Below, one piece after another: positions 15,372 to 23,892 of a stretch of DNA of 64,000 bases. Source of the DNA: Motilibacter rhizosphaerae (GTDB lineage: Bacteria > Actinomycetota > Actinomycetes > Motilibacterales > Motilibacteraceae); the NCBI RefSeq assembly GCF_004216915.1, contig NZ_SGXD01000001.1, forward strand, positions 806,001 through 870,000. Reading direction: 5' to 3'. Below the pieces are notes generated by a model, which made no database searches, was not told the origin of the DNA, and saw nothing but the letters and a program-made list of their open reading frames with translations. Position 1 is the first letter of the stretch; every line of letters begins with the position of its first letter. The position numbers were made by a program, and so were the translations under genes.

Positions 15372-16670
15372 GTGGAGCTCCTCGCTGGTCGGTACCGCGT
15401 CCTCGACGTCCTCGGGCGCGGTGGGTCCGGGGTCGTGCACGCCGGGGACGACGTGGTCCTCGGACGGCGCGTCGCGCTCAAGCGGCTGCACCTCGCGCCC
15501 GCGACCGCGGACGACGACACCCGCGGCCGGGCGCTGCAGGAGGCCCGGGCCGCGGCCCGCGTGGTGAGCCCGTCGGTGGTCCGCGTCTTCGACGTCGTCG
15601 AGGACCAGGGCGTCGTCTGGGTCGTCATGGAGCTCGTCGACGCGCGCGGGCTCGACGCCGTTCTCCGCGACGGACCGCTGGACCCCGCGGACGCGGCGCG
15701 CGTCGGGCTGGGCGTGCTCGACGCCCTCGACGCCGTGCACCGCGCCGGGCTCGTCCACCGCGACGTGAAGCCCGGCAACATCCTCGTCCGGCCCGACGGC
15801 TCGGTCCTGCTGACCGACTTCGGCATCGCCCGGGCGCCGAGCGACCCCTCGCTCACGGTGACGGGCGCGATCGTCGGGTCGCCGGCGTACCTCTGCCCGG
15901 AGCGAGCCGCCGGACGGCCCGCCACGCCCGCCTCGGACCTCTGGGGACTCGGCGCGACGCTGTACGCCGCGGTCGAGGGCCGCCCGGCGTTCCAGCGCGA
16001 GGGCGAGGTGCCGACGCTGTTCGCGGTGCTCCACGACGAGCCGGAGCTGACCGCGCGTTCGGGGGCCCTCGGACCCGTCATCGCCCGCATGCTGCGCAAG
16101 GACCCGCTCGAGCGCCCCGGCTCGGCGGAGGTGCGCGAGTGGCTGACTGCGGTCGCTACCGGCGCCACGCCCGTGCTGCCGGGTGATGAGCCGGCGCCTC
16201 GGCGGCGCCGTCCGCTGCTCGCTCTCCTGGCCGCCACCCCCGCCGTCGCTGCGGCGGCCTTCGTGCTCGGCGTCGTGCTGCACGCCGGCGCAGGCGGTCC
16301 GGCCGCTCCGGCGCAGGCCGCCGTGCCCAGCCCGACGCCGTCCGCCGCCGCGCCCGCCGCCGTCGCGGTGGACGTGCGGCCCGCGGCGGCGAGCACCCCC
16401 GCGGCTCCCCGGTCCGTACGCCGCGCCCCGGTGGTCCGGCACCCGTCAGCCGCGCCCTCGGCCCCGGTCCGGCACCCGGCGGTGCAGGCCCCGGCCCCCG
16501 CTCACCGCGGACCTGCCCGAGGGCCGGTGCGCGCGCCAGGTCGCGGGAAGAAGGCCGGTCCGCATCCCGGGAAGCACGGCGGTCACCCGGGGAAGCACCC
16601 CGGGCATCCCGGGGGGCACGGCGGTGGGCACCCCGGGAAGCACGGCGGCGGGAACGGCACCGCCGTCTGA
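15372..16670 (+). CDS. Membrane Ser/Thr protein kinase (PknB type) with Gly/His/Lys-rich tail
   Basis: A 432 aa eukaryotic-type kinase. Glycine loop GRGGSG is at residues 15-20, catalytic Lys37 in [14 protein letters not shown] at 129-136, DFG at 149-151, and APE-like CPE after the activation loop. One membrane helix (about 281-307) leads to an extracytoplasmic tail of about 125 residues, first Ala/Pro-rich, then repeats of HPGKHGG-type motifs. There are no PASTA domains, so the ligand is unlikely to be muropeptide. The tail could bind metal ions or anionic polymers; that is a guess. GTG start follows TAGGCCT. Confidence 0.9.
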   Translation: MELLAGRYRVLDVLGRGGSGVVHAGDDVVLGRRVALKRLHLAPATADDDTRGRALQEARAAARVVSPSVVRVFDVVEDQGVVWVVMELVDARGLDAVLRDGPLDPADAARVGLGVLDALDAVHRAGLVHRDVKPGNILVRPDGSVLLTDFGIARAPSDPSLTVTGAIVGSPAYLCPERAAGRPATPASDLWGLGATLYAAVEGRPAFQREGEVPTLFAVLHDEPELTARSGALGPVIARMLRKDPLERPGSAEVREWLTAVATGATPVLPGDEPAPRRRRPLLALLAATPAVAAAAFVLGVVLHAGAGGPAAPAQAAVPSPTPSAAAPAAVAVDVRPAAASTPAAPRSVRRAPVVRHPSAAPSAPVRHPAVQAPAPAHRGPARGPVRAPGRGKKAGPHPGKHGGHPGKHPGHPGGHGGGHPGKHGGGNGTAV

Positions 16671-16671
16671 C

Positions 16672-17340
16672 TCAGCCGGCGAGGCGCTCCGCCGTGCCGG
16701 CCTTCGCGGCGACCTCGGCGCCGTGCGCCTCGGCCAGCTCGTGCCCGCGGCGCGCGTTCTCCCGGGCCTGGTCGACGAACGCCGCCATCGCCGGGTTGAC
16801 CTCGGCGAGCGTGAGCTCGACCTCGCTGACGTGCAGGTCGAGGCCGAGCACGTCGCCGAGCACACGGCGGTACCACGGCGTGGCGTGGTCCCAGCCGAAC
16901 TTGGGGGTGCCCTCGCCGTACGCGCCGCCGCGGGCGACGACGAGCGCGGCCGGGCGGCCGGTGGTCACGGGGGTCGAGCCCGGGGCGAAGCGCGGGTCGG
17001 TGAGGAGCAGGTCGAGCCACGCCTTGACGTGCGCGTCGACGCCCCAGTTGTAGAGCGGGAGCGCGAACACGTACGCGTCCGCCGCGGCCACCTCGTCGGC
17101 GAGGGAGGTGGCGAGCCGAACGGCGGAGCGGGTCTCGTCGCTCCACTCCGGCTCCGGCGTCCAGCGCGCGCCGACCGCGGCGGCCCACGCGTCGGAGGGC
17201 AGCGGGTGGGCGCCGAGGTCGCGCCGGACGACGTGCTCGTCGCCCGAGGAGCGCAGGTACGCCTGCTCGGCGGTGTCGGCGACCGCGCGGGTCACGGACT
17301 GGGGGCCGCGGATGCTGGCGTCGAGGCGGAACAGGGTCAT
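16672..17340 (-). CDS. FMN-dependent NADH azoreductase-like flavodoxin-fold protein
   Basis: A 222 aa flavodoxin-like quinone/azo reductase that would reduce quinones or azo compounds with NAD(P)H and FMN. It has the LDASIRGPQSVTRAVAD phosphate-binding start, YVFALPLYNWGVDAHVKAWLD (FMN loop with the PLYNWG motif), and ARGGAYGEGTPKFGWDHATPWYRRVLGDVLGL. ATG follows GGAGGAG. It is divergent from a MarR gene, as often seen for quinone-responsive MarR/azoreductase pairs. A sigma70-type promoter with an overlapping dyad lies upstream. Confidence 0.9.
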   Translation of the reverse strand: MTLFRLDASIRGPQSVTRAVADTAEQAYLRSSGDEHVVRRDLGAHPLPSDAWAAAVGARWTPEPEWSDETRSAVRLATSLADEVAAADAYVFALPLYNWGVDAHVKAWLDLLLTDPRFAPGSTPVTTGRPAALVVARGGAYGEGTPKFGWDHATPWYRRVLGDVLGLDLHVSEVELTLAEVNPAMAAFVDQARENARRGHELAEAHGAEVAAKAGTAERLAG

Positions 17341-17368
17341 GGGAGCTCCTCCGGATCGGTCTGTCCTC

Positions 17369-17399
17369 CAGATGCTATGCCAAGCAGAACATCTGTCAA
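17369..17399 (-). promoter_or_regulatory. Sigma70-type promoter with overlapping dyad for azoreductase gene
   Basis: On the minus strand, TTGACA (17399-17394) and TAGCAT (17377-17372) are spaced by 16 bp, 31 bp upstream of the ATG. CAGATG and CATCTG half-sites at 17369-17374 and 17390-17395 overlap both promoter hexamers, a likely operator for the divergent MarR protein. Confidence 0.65.
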
Positions 17400-17463
17400 C
17401 CGTTCCTTCTGCTCGTCAGCGCAGCTCCTCGTCAGAGCCCTCCCCGCGCGCCGCGGCCGGTGC

Positions 17464-17469
17464 TAGCGT
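17464..17469 (+). promoter_or_regulatory. Leaderless-type -10 box of marR gene
   Basis: TAGCGT ends six bases before the GTG at 17476. Inference from spacing. Confidence 0.5.
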
Positions 17470-17475
17470 CGAAGC

Positions 17476-17973
17476 GTGACCACCACCGAGCCCTCCGCCG
17501 CGGTACGCCGCGACCTGGGCTCGGCGCTGGGCGTGGTGCTGCGGCAGTGGCTGAAGGCGTCGTCCGAGGCGTCGGCCGGGGTTCCCGGCGCGCACCGGGG
17601 CTGGCAGGTGCTCGACGCAGCGGTCCGCGGCGAGGCGACGAGCCAGACCGCGCTGGGCCAGCGCTTCGGCATCGACCGGACCGTGCTGACGTACCTGCTC
17701 GACGACCTCGAGCGGGCCGGCCTCGTCACGCGCCAGCCCGACCCCGACGACCGGCGCAACCGCCGCATCGTCGCGACGCCGCTCGGCGTGGAGCGCCACC
17801 GTGGCGTGGGCGAGGCCCTGGCCGACGTCGATGCGAAGGTGCTGAGCCCGCTCGACGCCGAGGAGGCCGCGCGGCTGCGCCAGCTGCTCGACCGGCTGGC
17901 CGGCGACTCCACGGTCACGGCGTGCGAGGTCGCCCAGGACCTGGCGTGCACGGAGGAGCCCCCGCGCCGCTAA
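17476..17973 (+). CDS. MarR-family transcriptional regulator
   Basis: A 165 aa winged-helix regulator. The DNA-binding portion includes SQTALGQRFGIDRTVLTYLLDDLERAGLVTRQPDPDDRRNRRIVATPLG, with the DDRRNR wing. It is divergent from the azoreductase-like gene and probably represses it until a quinone or electrophile binds. One Cys (TACEVAQDLACTEE has two, near the C-terminus) might sense oxidants, but this is speculation. The gene ends at a palindromic repeat array. Confidence 0.9.
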   Translation: MTTTEPSAAVRRDLGSALGVVLRQWLKASSEASAGVPGAHRGWQVLDAAVRGEATSQTALGQRFGIDRTVLTYLLDDLERAGLVTRQPDPDDRRNRRIVATPLGVERHRGVGEALADVDAKVLSPLDAEEAARLRQLLDRLAGDSTVTACEVAQDLACTEEPPRR

Positions 17974-17988
17974 GGGTGCCCCACCCTC

Positions 17989-18106
17989 GTGATCATGCAG
18001 GTCCTGGGTCCCCACTTCGCCGTGATCAGCACTTCCTGTGGGCCCACTCCCCGTGATCATGCACTTCCTGTGGGTCCACTCCCCGTGATCATGCACTTCT
18101 TGGCCG
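17989..18106 (+). repeat. Palindromic repeat family A, left array of four units
   Basis: Four units of about 31-33 bp, each starting with GTGATCATGCA (17989, 18022, 18053, 18085) followed by a T/C-rich TTCCTG and a CCCAC-type block. The second unit has lost two bases of its core. There are no unique spacers, so this is not a CRISPR array. It lies in the 428 bp convergent gap between the marR and GTPase genes and is mirrored by the inverted array at 18219. The 110 bp between the arrays shows no gene or clear signal. Confidence 0.82.
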
Positions 18107-18218
18107 CAGCCTGCCGGTCCCCGACCGTGCGTCGAGGCACCGGTACGAGCGACAGCCCGTCTGGACGGGCGCCGCGCTTCCACCTCCCCAGGGCCAGCGT
18201 CGGCTCTCGGCCGCGAAG

Positions 18219-18382
18219 TGCATGATCACCGGGGAGTGGGCGCTCCAAGATCTGCATGATCACGGGCAAAGTGGGGGCGCCGCAGGATCTGCATGATCAC
18301 GAGCACGTTGGGGCTCCAGGATCTGCATGATCGCGAGCACGTGGGCGCCCCAAGATGTGCATGATCACGGGGGAGTGGGGCG
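18219..18382 (-). repeat. Palindromic repeat family A, right array of five inverted units
   Basis: Five units with core TGCATGATCAC at 18219, 18253, 18290, 18324 (one base changed) and 18358, spaced 34-37 bp and inverted relative to the left array. Each is followed by a GTGGG-type block. Left and right arrays could pair into long hairpins in transcripts from either flanking gene, so the block might act as a bidirectional terminator. Confidence 0.82.
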
Positions 18383-18401
18383 GGGGCGGCGCTAGCGCGG
18401 G

Positions 18402-20012
18402 TCAGCCCGCGCGGCGCAGTGCCTCGCGCACCACGGCGTACCGCTGGAGCTCGTCCTTCACCGGCGCGACGACCAGCACCTCGCCCACCTCGGCCACGGC
18501 GTCGCGCAGCCGCCCGCCCGCGCGACGAGCAGCCCGCCGGCCGGCGCGGCGGCCCAGCGCGGAGCCGAGCGAGGCGATGAGGAGGCCGGCGAGCACGCCG
18601 AGGACGAGCAGCGTCGTGGGCAGCGGGATCCGGCCGACGTCGTACGTCGGGGGCTCGGGCAGGCGCACCCAGTCGACGACGAACAGCGCGGCGAGCCAGA
18701 GCAGGCCGACGACGGCGGCGGCGGTGACGACCCACTGCAGCGCGGCCAGGGGCGGCACCCACCACGGGCGGCGGGCCGCGCTCACCGGCGTCCCGCTGAC
18801 CGCCCGGTCGAGCGCGTCGTCGAGGTCGCCGCTGCGGGAGCGGGCGGCGGCGCGTACGGCCTGGGCCCACCGGTCGGGCAGCGGCGCGGACGCCGCGTCG
18901 GCGAGCCCGCGGACCGCGGCGTCCACCCCCGCGCGCGCCACGGGCGAGGCCGGCGGCAGCGAGCTGCGCGACCCCTCGACGGCGGCGTCGACGCGCAGCC
19001 GGGACAGCGGGTCGCGGCGCAGCCTGCCGGCCCAGCGCGTGACGGGCCAGCCCGTGGCGGCGTGCACCTGGCGCCGGACGCTCTGCTCGACCGCCGCCTC
19101 GACCGCGGGGACGCCGCCGGCGACGGCGAGCGCCTCGCGCAGCCGGGCCCGCTCGGCCCGGCCGACGGTGCCGCCGGCCGGCGGCGAACCGGTCCCCAGG
19201 TCGCGGTCCAGCTCCTCGACCGCCCGGTCGACGTCGGCGGTGAGCCGCTCGACCGCGGCGGTACGCCGGGCGACCGCCCCCGCGAGCGCCTCCTGCAGCT
19301 CCGCCACCCCCTCGCCGGTCCGCGCCGAGACGCTCACCAGCGCGACGTCGGCGAGCCCGTCCGCGCGGAGCAGCCGGCGCAGGTCCGCGGCACACACCTC
19401 GGCGTCCTCGGGGGTGAGCAGGTCGACCTGGTTGAGCGCGACGAGCGTCACCGCCCGGTGGGCGCGCAGCCGCTGGAGGTAGCGCTCGTGGAGGGCGGCG
19501 TCGGCGTACTTCTGCGGGTCGACGACCCACACGAGCAGGTCCACGAGCTCGACGAGCCGATCGACCTCGAGCCGGTGGTCGAGCGCGGTGGAGTCGTGGT
19601 CGGGCAGGTCGAGCAGGACGAGCCCGGCGAGCTCCTCCGAGCCGTCGACGACGTGGCGCTCGGGTACGCCCAGCCAGTCGAGCAGCGGCCCGGCCCCCGC
19701 CGGGCCCCAGAGCGCGGCCACGGAGTGGCTCGTGGTCGGGCGGCGCACGCCGGGGGGCGAGACCTCGGTGCCGGCAAGAGCGTTGACCAGCGTCGACTTG
19801 CCGCTGCCGGTGCCGCCCGCGACCGCGACGACGGTGTGCTCGCCAGAGAGCCGCAGCCGCGCACCGGCGCGGTCGAGCACGGCGCGCGCCGAGTCGAGCA
19901 GCTCGGGGTCGAAGCCGCCGCCGCCCAGCCGGACCACGGTGTCGAGCGCCTCGACGCGGCTGGCGAGGTCCGGCCCCCCACGACGGCGGCGGGAGAGCAG
20001 CCGGGTCACCAC
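18402..20012 (-). CDS. Dynamin-like GTPase with two membrane helices (second of a DynA/DynB-type pair)
   Basis: A 536 aa GTPase. P-loop GGTGSGKST is at residues 66-74, switch region RPTTSHSVAALWG, G3 LLDLPDHDS and G4 NQVD (in LVALNQVDLL). Two hydrophobic helices near residues 415-445 and 465-487 anchor it in the membrane. In Streptomyces a tandem pair of dynamin-like proteins, DynA and DynB, supports septum constriction during sporulation; the architecture and adjacency here suggest orthologues. It overlaps the upstream GTPase by a few bases (GTG at 20012 or 20009). Confidence 0.78.
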   Translation of the reverse strand: MVTRLLSRRRRGGPDLASRVEALDTVVRLGGGGFDPELLDSARAVLDRAGARLRLSGEHTVVAVAGGTGSGKSTLVNALAGTEVSPPGVRRPTTSHSVAALWGPAGAGPLLDWLGVPERHVVDGSEELAGLVLLDLPDHDSTALDHRLEVDRLVELVDLLVWVVDPQKYADAALHERYLQRLRAHRAVTLVALNQVDLLTPEDAEVCAADLRRLLRADGLADVALVSVSARTGEGVAELQEALAGAVARRTAAVERLTADVDRAVEELDRDLGTGSPPAGGTVGRAERARLREALAVAGGVPAVEAAVEQSVRRQVHAATGWPVTRWAGRLRRDPLSRLRVDAAVEGSRSSLPPASPVARAGVDAAVRGLADAASAPLPDRWAQAVRAAARSRSGDLDDALDRAVSGTPVSAARRPWWVPPLAALQWVVTAAAVVGLLWLAALFVVDWVRLPEPPTYDVGRIPLPTTLLVLGVLAGLLIASLGSALGRRAGRRAARRAGGRLRDAVAEVGEVLVVAPVKDELQRYAVVREALRRAG

Positions 20013-21706
20013 CGGCGCACGTCCTCGCTCGCCGCGCGCAGCTCCGCCGACGGCGTGCCCGAGGGCAGCGCGTCGAGCAGCTCGGTGAACCGCCGCTCCT
20101 CCTGCTCGAGCAGCGCGCCCACCCGCCGGGAGAGGTCGGCGCGGGCGGTGGCGGCCAGGCGGCGTACGGCCTCGTCACCGAGCAGCGCCTCCAGCACCTT
20201 CTGCCCGAGCGCCGAGGCACCCCCGGCGACGAGCAGCTCGCCGCCGGTCAGCCCGCCGGTGCTGGCGAACACAGCGACCATGACGACGAGGGCGGCGCCG
20301 TTGACGCCGTACGACAGCGCCCGTGCCGACGCCCGCCGGCCGGCGCCCTCGGAGCGCACCAGGTCGAGGACCGCGCCCTGCCAGTCGCGCACGAGGCGAC
20401 CGCTCGCGCCGGCCAGACCAGGCGTCGAGCGGGCGAGGGTCCCGGTGCGCTCCCCGAGCAGGTCACGGCCGCCGGGCCGCTGCAGCCAGCGCGCGACGGT
20501 CCGCTCCGCTGCAGCGTCAGCCGCTTCCCGGACGAGGGTCTCGACGCCCGACTCGAGCGCGACGCCGAGCCGCTCGTCGGGTGCGGGCCGCCCGCGCACG
20601 GTGCTGACGACCCGGTCGCGCAGCCGCCCCATCCGCGACTCGAGGTGACGCAGCAGCTCGCCCGTCCCGACGACCTCCTGCCAGCGGGCGAGCACCTCGC
20701 CGCGCAGCACGGAGCCGTCCTCGAGGGCGGTGTCGACGCGGTCGGCGGCCTCCGCGTACGCCGCCCGGGCCTCCGTGCGCAGGCCCGCGAGCGCGCGCTC
20801 GGACTCGTCGGAGGCGTCGGCGAGCGCCCCCACCCGCACCGGGTACGTCGCCAGCACTCCCGCGAGCGTGCGCTGCACGAGCTCGGCGCGGGCGGCGGCG
20901 TCGCGGGCCAGGCCGTGGAGCCAGTCGGCGAGCGGGGCGACGACCTCGACCGGCAGCAGCCCCTCGACGAGCGGGACCTCGTCGACGGTGAACACCGGCG
21001 CGCCGGCGAGCCCGTGCTCGGCGAGCATCTGCTGCAGGTGCGGGCGGATCTCGCTCGCAGCCCCAGCAGGTACGCGGTCGAGCACGACCGCCAGCGCCGC
21101 GCTGCGCTCGCTGGCCTCCTGGAGGAGCGCCCACGGCACGGCGTCGGCGTACCTCGCGGCGGTCGTCACGAACACCCAGAGGTCGGCCGCGGCGAGCAGC
21201 TGACCGGCGAGCTCGCGGTTCTCGCGGACGACGCTGTCGATGTCGGGGGCGTCGAGCAGCGCGAGGCCCTCGGGTACGCGGTCGCTCGCGACCAGCGTCA
21301 GCGACCGCGGGTCACCGGCGGGGGCGGCGCCGGGTGCGGCGCTCTGCCGGGCGAGCCCGGGCAGGATGCGCTCGCCGGTGAAGGCGTCGCGGTCGACGGG
21401 GGCGTGGGCGAGGACCGCGGAGCGGGTCGTCGGGCGGAGCACGCCGGGCGCGGTGACCGTCGCGCGCAGCAGGGAGTTCACGAGCGTGGACTTGCCGGCG
21501 CCGGTGGAGCCTCCGACGACGCAGAGCAGCGGGGCGTCGAGGTCGCGCAGCCGCGGGAGGACGTAGTCGTCGAGCTGGTCGAGGAGCTCCTGGCGCAGGC
21601 GCCGGGCGGACGCACCGGCAGCGTCACCCAGGGGGAGCGCGGTGCCCGCGACCGCGGCTCGCAAGTGCTCGACCGCGGGGAGGACCGCGGGGGCCCCCTC
21701 GCCCAT
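20006..21706 (-). CDS. Dynamin-like GTPase (first of a DynA/DynB-type pair)
   Basis: A 566 aa GTPase. P-loop GGSTGAGKST is at residues 65-74, then LRPTTRSAVLAH (G2), LALLDAPDIDS (G3) and VVLDRVP near the G4 position. A hydrophobic segment near residues 475-515 (GAALVVMVAVFASTGGLTGG) could insert in the membrane, and the C-terminus is helical. ATG at 21706 follows GGAGGAGGT at good spacing; a GTG at 21742 would add 12 residues. Overlap with the second GTPase gene implies a co-translated heteromer, probably at the division septum. Confidence 0.78.
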   Translation of the reverse strand: MGEGAPAVLPAVEHLRAAVAGTALPLGDAAGASARRLRQELLDQLDDYVLPRLRDLDAPLLCVVGGSTGAGKSTLVNSLLRATVTAPGVLRPTTRSAVLAHAPVDRDAFTGERILPGLARQSAAPGAAPAGDPRSLTLVASDRVPEGLALLDAPDIDSVVRENRELAGQLLAAADLWVFVTTAARYADAVPWALLQEASERSAALAVVLDRVPAGAASEIRPHLQQMLAEHGLAGAPVFTVDEVPLVEGLLPVEVVAPLADWLHGLARDAAARAELVQRTLAGVLATYPVRVGALADASDESERALAGLRTEARAAYAEAADRVDTALEDGSVLRGEVLARWQEVVGTGELLRHLESRMGRLRDRVVSTVRGRPAPDERLGVALESGVETLVREAADAAAERTVARWLQRPGGRDLLGERTGTLARSTPGLAGASGRLVRDWQGAVLDLVRSEGAGRRASARALSYGVNGAALVVMVAVFASTGGLTGGELLVAGGASALGQKVLEALLGDEAVRRLAATARADLSRRVGALLEQEERRFTELLDALPSGTPSAELRAASEDVRRW

Positions 21707-21840
21707 GCTCCCCGCACCTCCTCCGCGCGCCGACCGCGCCATCCTCGCACGGGGCGGTGCGCCGGTCGGCCCGTACGCCGCGCGTCGTGATGTCGGATTC
21801 CCGCCAGCGCAGGGGGCGACCGCGGGGAGAGGATGGGCGC

Positions 21841-23310
21841 GTGGACGAGGACGACGAGCGCCGCTACCGGGCGGTGCAGGCGAAGGACCCGCGCTTCGAC
21901 GGCTGGTTCTTCACGGCCGTCACCTCGACGGGGATCTACTGCCGGCCCTCCTGCCCGGCGCTGACGCCCCGGCGCGACAACGTGCGCTTCCTGCCGAGCG
22001 CGGCCGCGGCCCAGGCGGCGGGCTTCCGCGCCTGCAAGCGGTGCCGCCCGGACGCCTCGCCGGGCTCACCCGAGTGGGACGTGCGCGCCGACCTCGTGGC
22101 CCGGGCGATGCGGCTGCTGCGCGACGGGGTCGTGGACCGCGACGGCGTCCCCGGGCTGGCGGCCCGGCTCGGCTACAGCACCCGGCAGGTCGAGCGGGCG
22201 CTGCAGGAGGAGCTCGGCGCCGGGCCGCTCGCGCTCGCGCGGGCCCAGCGGGCGCAGACCGCGCGGCTGCTGCTCGAGACGACCGCGCTGCCCATCACCG
22301 ACGTGGCGCTGGCGGCGGGGTTCGGCAGCGTGCGGCAGTTCAACGACACGGTCCGCGAGGTGTTCGCGATGCCGCCCGGCGAGCTGCGCCGGCGGGCGCG
22401 GACGGCGCCAGCGGCCGCGGGCGCGCTGGCGCTCCGGCTGCCCTACCGCGCGCCGCTCCACCCCGACAACCTCTTCGGCCACCTCGTCGCGACGGCCGTG
22501 CCGGGCGTCGAGGAGTGGCGGGACGGGGCCTACCGGCGGACGCTGCGGCTCCCGCACGGCAGCGGCGTCGTCGCGCTGGCTCCCGCCGACGGCCACGTCG
22601 CCTGCGAGCTCGTCCTCTCCGACCTGCGCGACCTGCAGACGGCCATCAGCCGCTGCCGCCACCTGCTCGACCTCGACGCCGACCCGGTGGCCGTCGACGG
22701 CGCGCTGGCGGGGGACCCGGTGCTCGCGCCGCTCGTCGCGGCCGCGCCGGGACGGAGGGTGCCGCGCACGGTGGACCCCGACGAGCTCGCCGTGCGGGCC
22801 GTGCTCGGGCAGCAGGTGTCGACGGCGGCGGCCCGGACGCACGCCGCCCGGCTGGTCCGCGCGCACGGTACGCCGGTCGCCGACCCGGTCGGGGGCCTGA
22901 GCGCGCTGTTCCCGTCGGCGGCCGAGCTCGCGGCCCTCGACCCGGAGTCGCTGGCCCTGCCGCGCGCCCGGCGGCGGGCCCTCGTGGGCCTCGTCGCGGC
23001 GCTCGCCGACGGGGAGGTCCGCCTGGACCCGGGCAGCGACTGGGGCTCCGCCAGGGCGGGGCTGCTCGCCCTGCCGGGCATCGGCCCGTGGACGACCGAG
23101 GTCGTCGCCATGCGCGGCCTCGGTGACCCCGACGCCTTCCTCGCCGGCGACCTCGGCGTCCGCCTCGCGGCCGAGGGGCTGGGACTTCCCTCGTCGCCGA
23201 GTGGGCTGACGGCGCGGGCGGCCGCCTGGCGCCCTTGGCGGGCGTACGCCGTCCAGCACCTGTGGGGCACCAGCGAGCACCCCGTCAACGTCCTTCCGAC
23301 CAGCGCGTGA
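21841..23310 (+). CDS. alkA: Ada-AlkA fusion: DNA-3-methyladenine glycosylase with Ada-type regulatory domains
   Basis: A 489 aa alkylation-response protein. The Ada zinc domain has Cys34, Cys38, Cys65 and Cys68; the first should accept methyl groups from phosphotriesters. An AraC-type helix-turn-helix follows (PGLAARLGYSTRQVERALQEELGAG). The C-terminal AlkA part has the N-terminal AlkA fold and a helix-hairpin-helix LPGIGPWTTEVVAMRGLGDPDAFLAGDLG with a catalytic Asp. It lacks the O6-methyltransferase domain, which is supplied by the next gene. GTG at 21841 is favoured because the zinc domain begins shortly after. It is divergent from the GTPase pair. Confidence 0.93.
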   Translation: MDEDDERRYRAVQAKDPRFDGWFFTAVTSTGIYCRPSCPALTPRRDNVRFLPSAAAAQAAGFRACKRCRPDASPGSPEWDVRADLVARAMRLLRDGVVDRDGVPGLAARLGYSTRQVERALQEELGAGPLALARAQRAQTARLLLETTALPITDVALAAGFGSVRQFNDTVREVFAMPPGELRRRARTAPAAAGALALRLPYRAPLHPDNLFGHLVATAVPGVEEWRDGAYRRTLRLPHGSGVVALAPADGHVACELVLSDLRDLQTAISRCRHLLDLDADPVAVDGALAGDPVLAPLVAAAPGRRVPRTVDPDELAVRAVLGQQVSTAAARTHAARLVRAHGTPVADPVGGLSALFPSAAELAALDPESLALPRARRRALVGLVAALADGEVRLDPGSDWGSARAGLLALPGIGPWTTEVVAMRGLGDPDAFLAGDLGVRLAAEGLGLPSSPSGLTARAAAWRPWRAYAVQHLWGTSEHPVNVLPTSA

Positions 23311-23324
23311 CGCAGGAGGAACCC

Positions 23325-23822
23325 ATGCAGCGCACCACGTACGTCGAGAGTCCCGTCGGCCGGCTGAGGCTCGTCGGCGATGACGGCGCCCTCGTCAGCC
23401 TCCACATGGAGGACCAGCGCCACGCCGCCCCGCACGAGCTCGTCGACGACGACGGACCCGCTGGCTTCGAAGCGGTCGTCGAGCAGCTCGCCGCGTACTT
23501 CGCCGGGGAGCTGCGGGCCTTCGACGTCGTGCTCGCCCCGCGAGGAACGCCCTTCCAGCAGCGGGTCTGGGCGGTGCTCCGCGAGATCCCCTTCGGGCAG
23601 ACCATGTCCTACGGCGAGATCGCGCTCGCCCTCGGCCAGCCGACCGCCTCCCGGGCGGTCGGGCTGGCGAACGGACGCAACCCCGTCGGCATCATCGTGC
23701 CGTGCCACCGGGTGATCGGGGCCGGGGGCAAGCTGGTCGGCTACGCGGGAGGCCTGACGCGCAAGCAGTTCCTGCTCGAGCACGAGCGCCGGCACAGCGA
23801 GGAGCTGCTGCCGTTCGGCTAG
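23325..23822 (+). CDS. ogt: Methylated-DNA-protein-cysteine methyltransferase
   Basis: A 165 aa suicide repair enzyme that removes methyl groups from O6-methylguanine. The active site PCHRV places the acceptor at Cys127, the helix-turn-helix recognition segment is GQTMSYGEIALALGQPTASRAVGLANGRNP, and the N-terminal RNase-H-like domain is intact. ATG at 23325 follows AGGAGGA, 14 bp after the alkA stop, so the two genes form an adaptive-response-like operon that the Ada domain of the upstream protein could autoregulate. Confidence 0.96.
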   Translation: MQRTTYVESPVGRLRLVGDDGALVSLHMEDQRHAAPHELVDDDGPAGFEAVVEQLAAYFAGELRAFDVVLAPRGTPFQQRVWAVLREIPFGQTMSYGEIALALGQPTASRAVGLANGRNPVGIIVPCHRVIGAGGKLVGYAGGLTRKQFLLEHERRHSEELLPFG

Positions 23823-23892
23823 GCATGTCCGCCGCTGCCCGCGGGTAGTCCTTCCTGCGGCAAGCAGATCGGCTGTGACGAGGAGTGCGCTC

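Noticed and set aside
17989-18382. Regular repeat spacing of about 33 bp suggested a CRISPR array
   Set aside because: There are no unique spacers between repeats, the orientation flips in the middle, and no cas genes are present.
18226-20220. Alternative minus-strand frame across the second GTPase gene
   Set aside because: It lacks GTPase motifs; the frame ending at 18402 has P-loop, G3 and G4. The frame reads through the repeat array only because the array is stop-poor.
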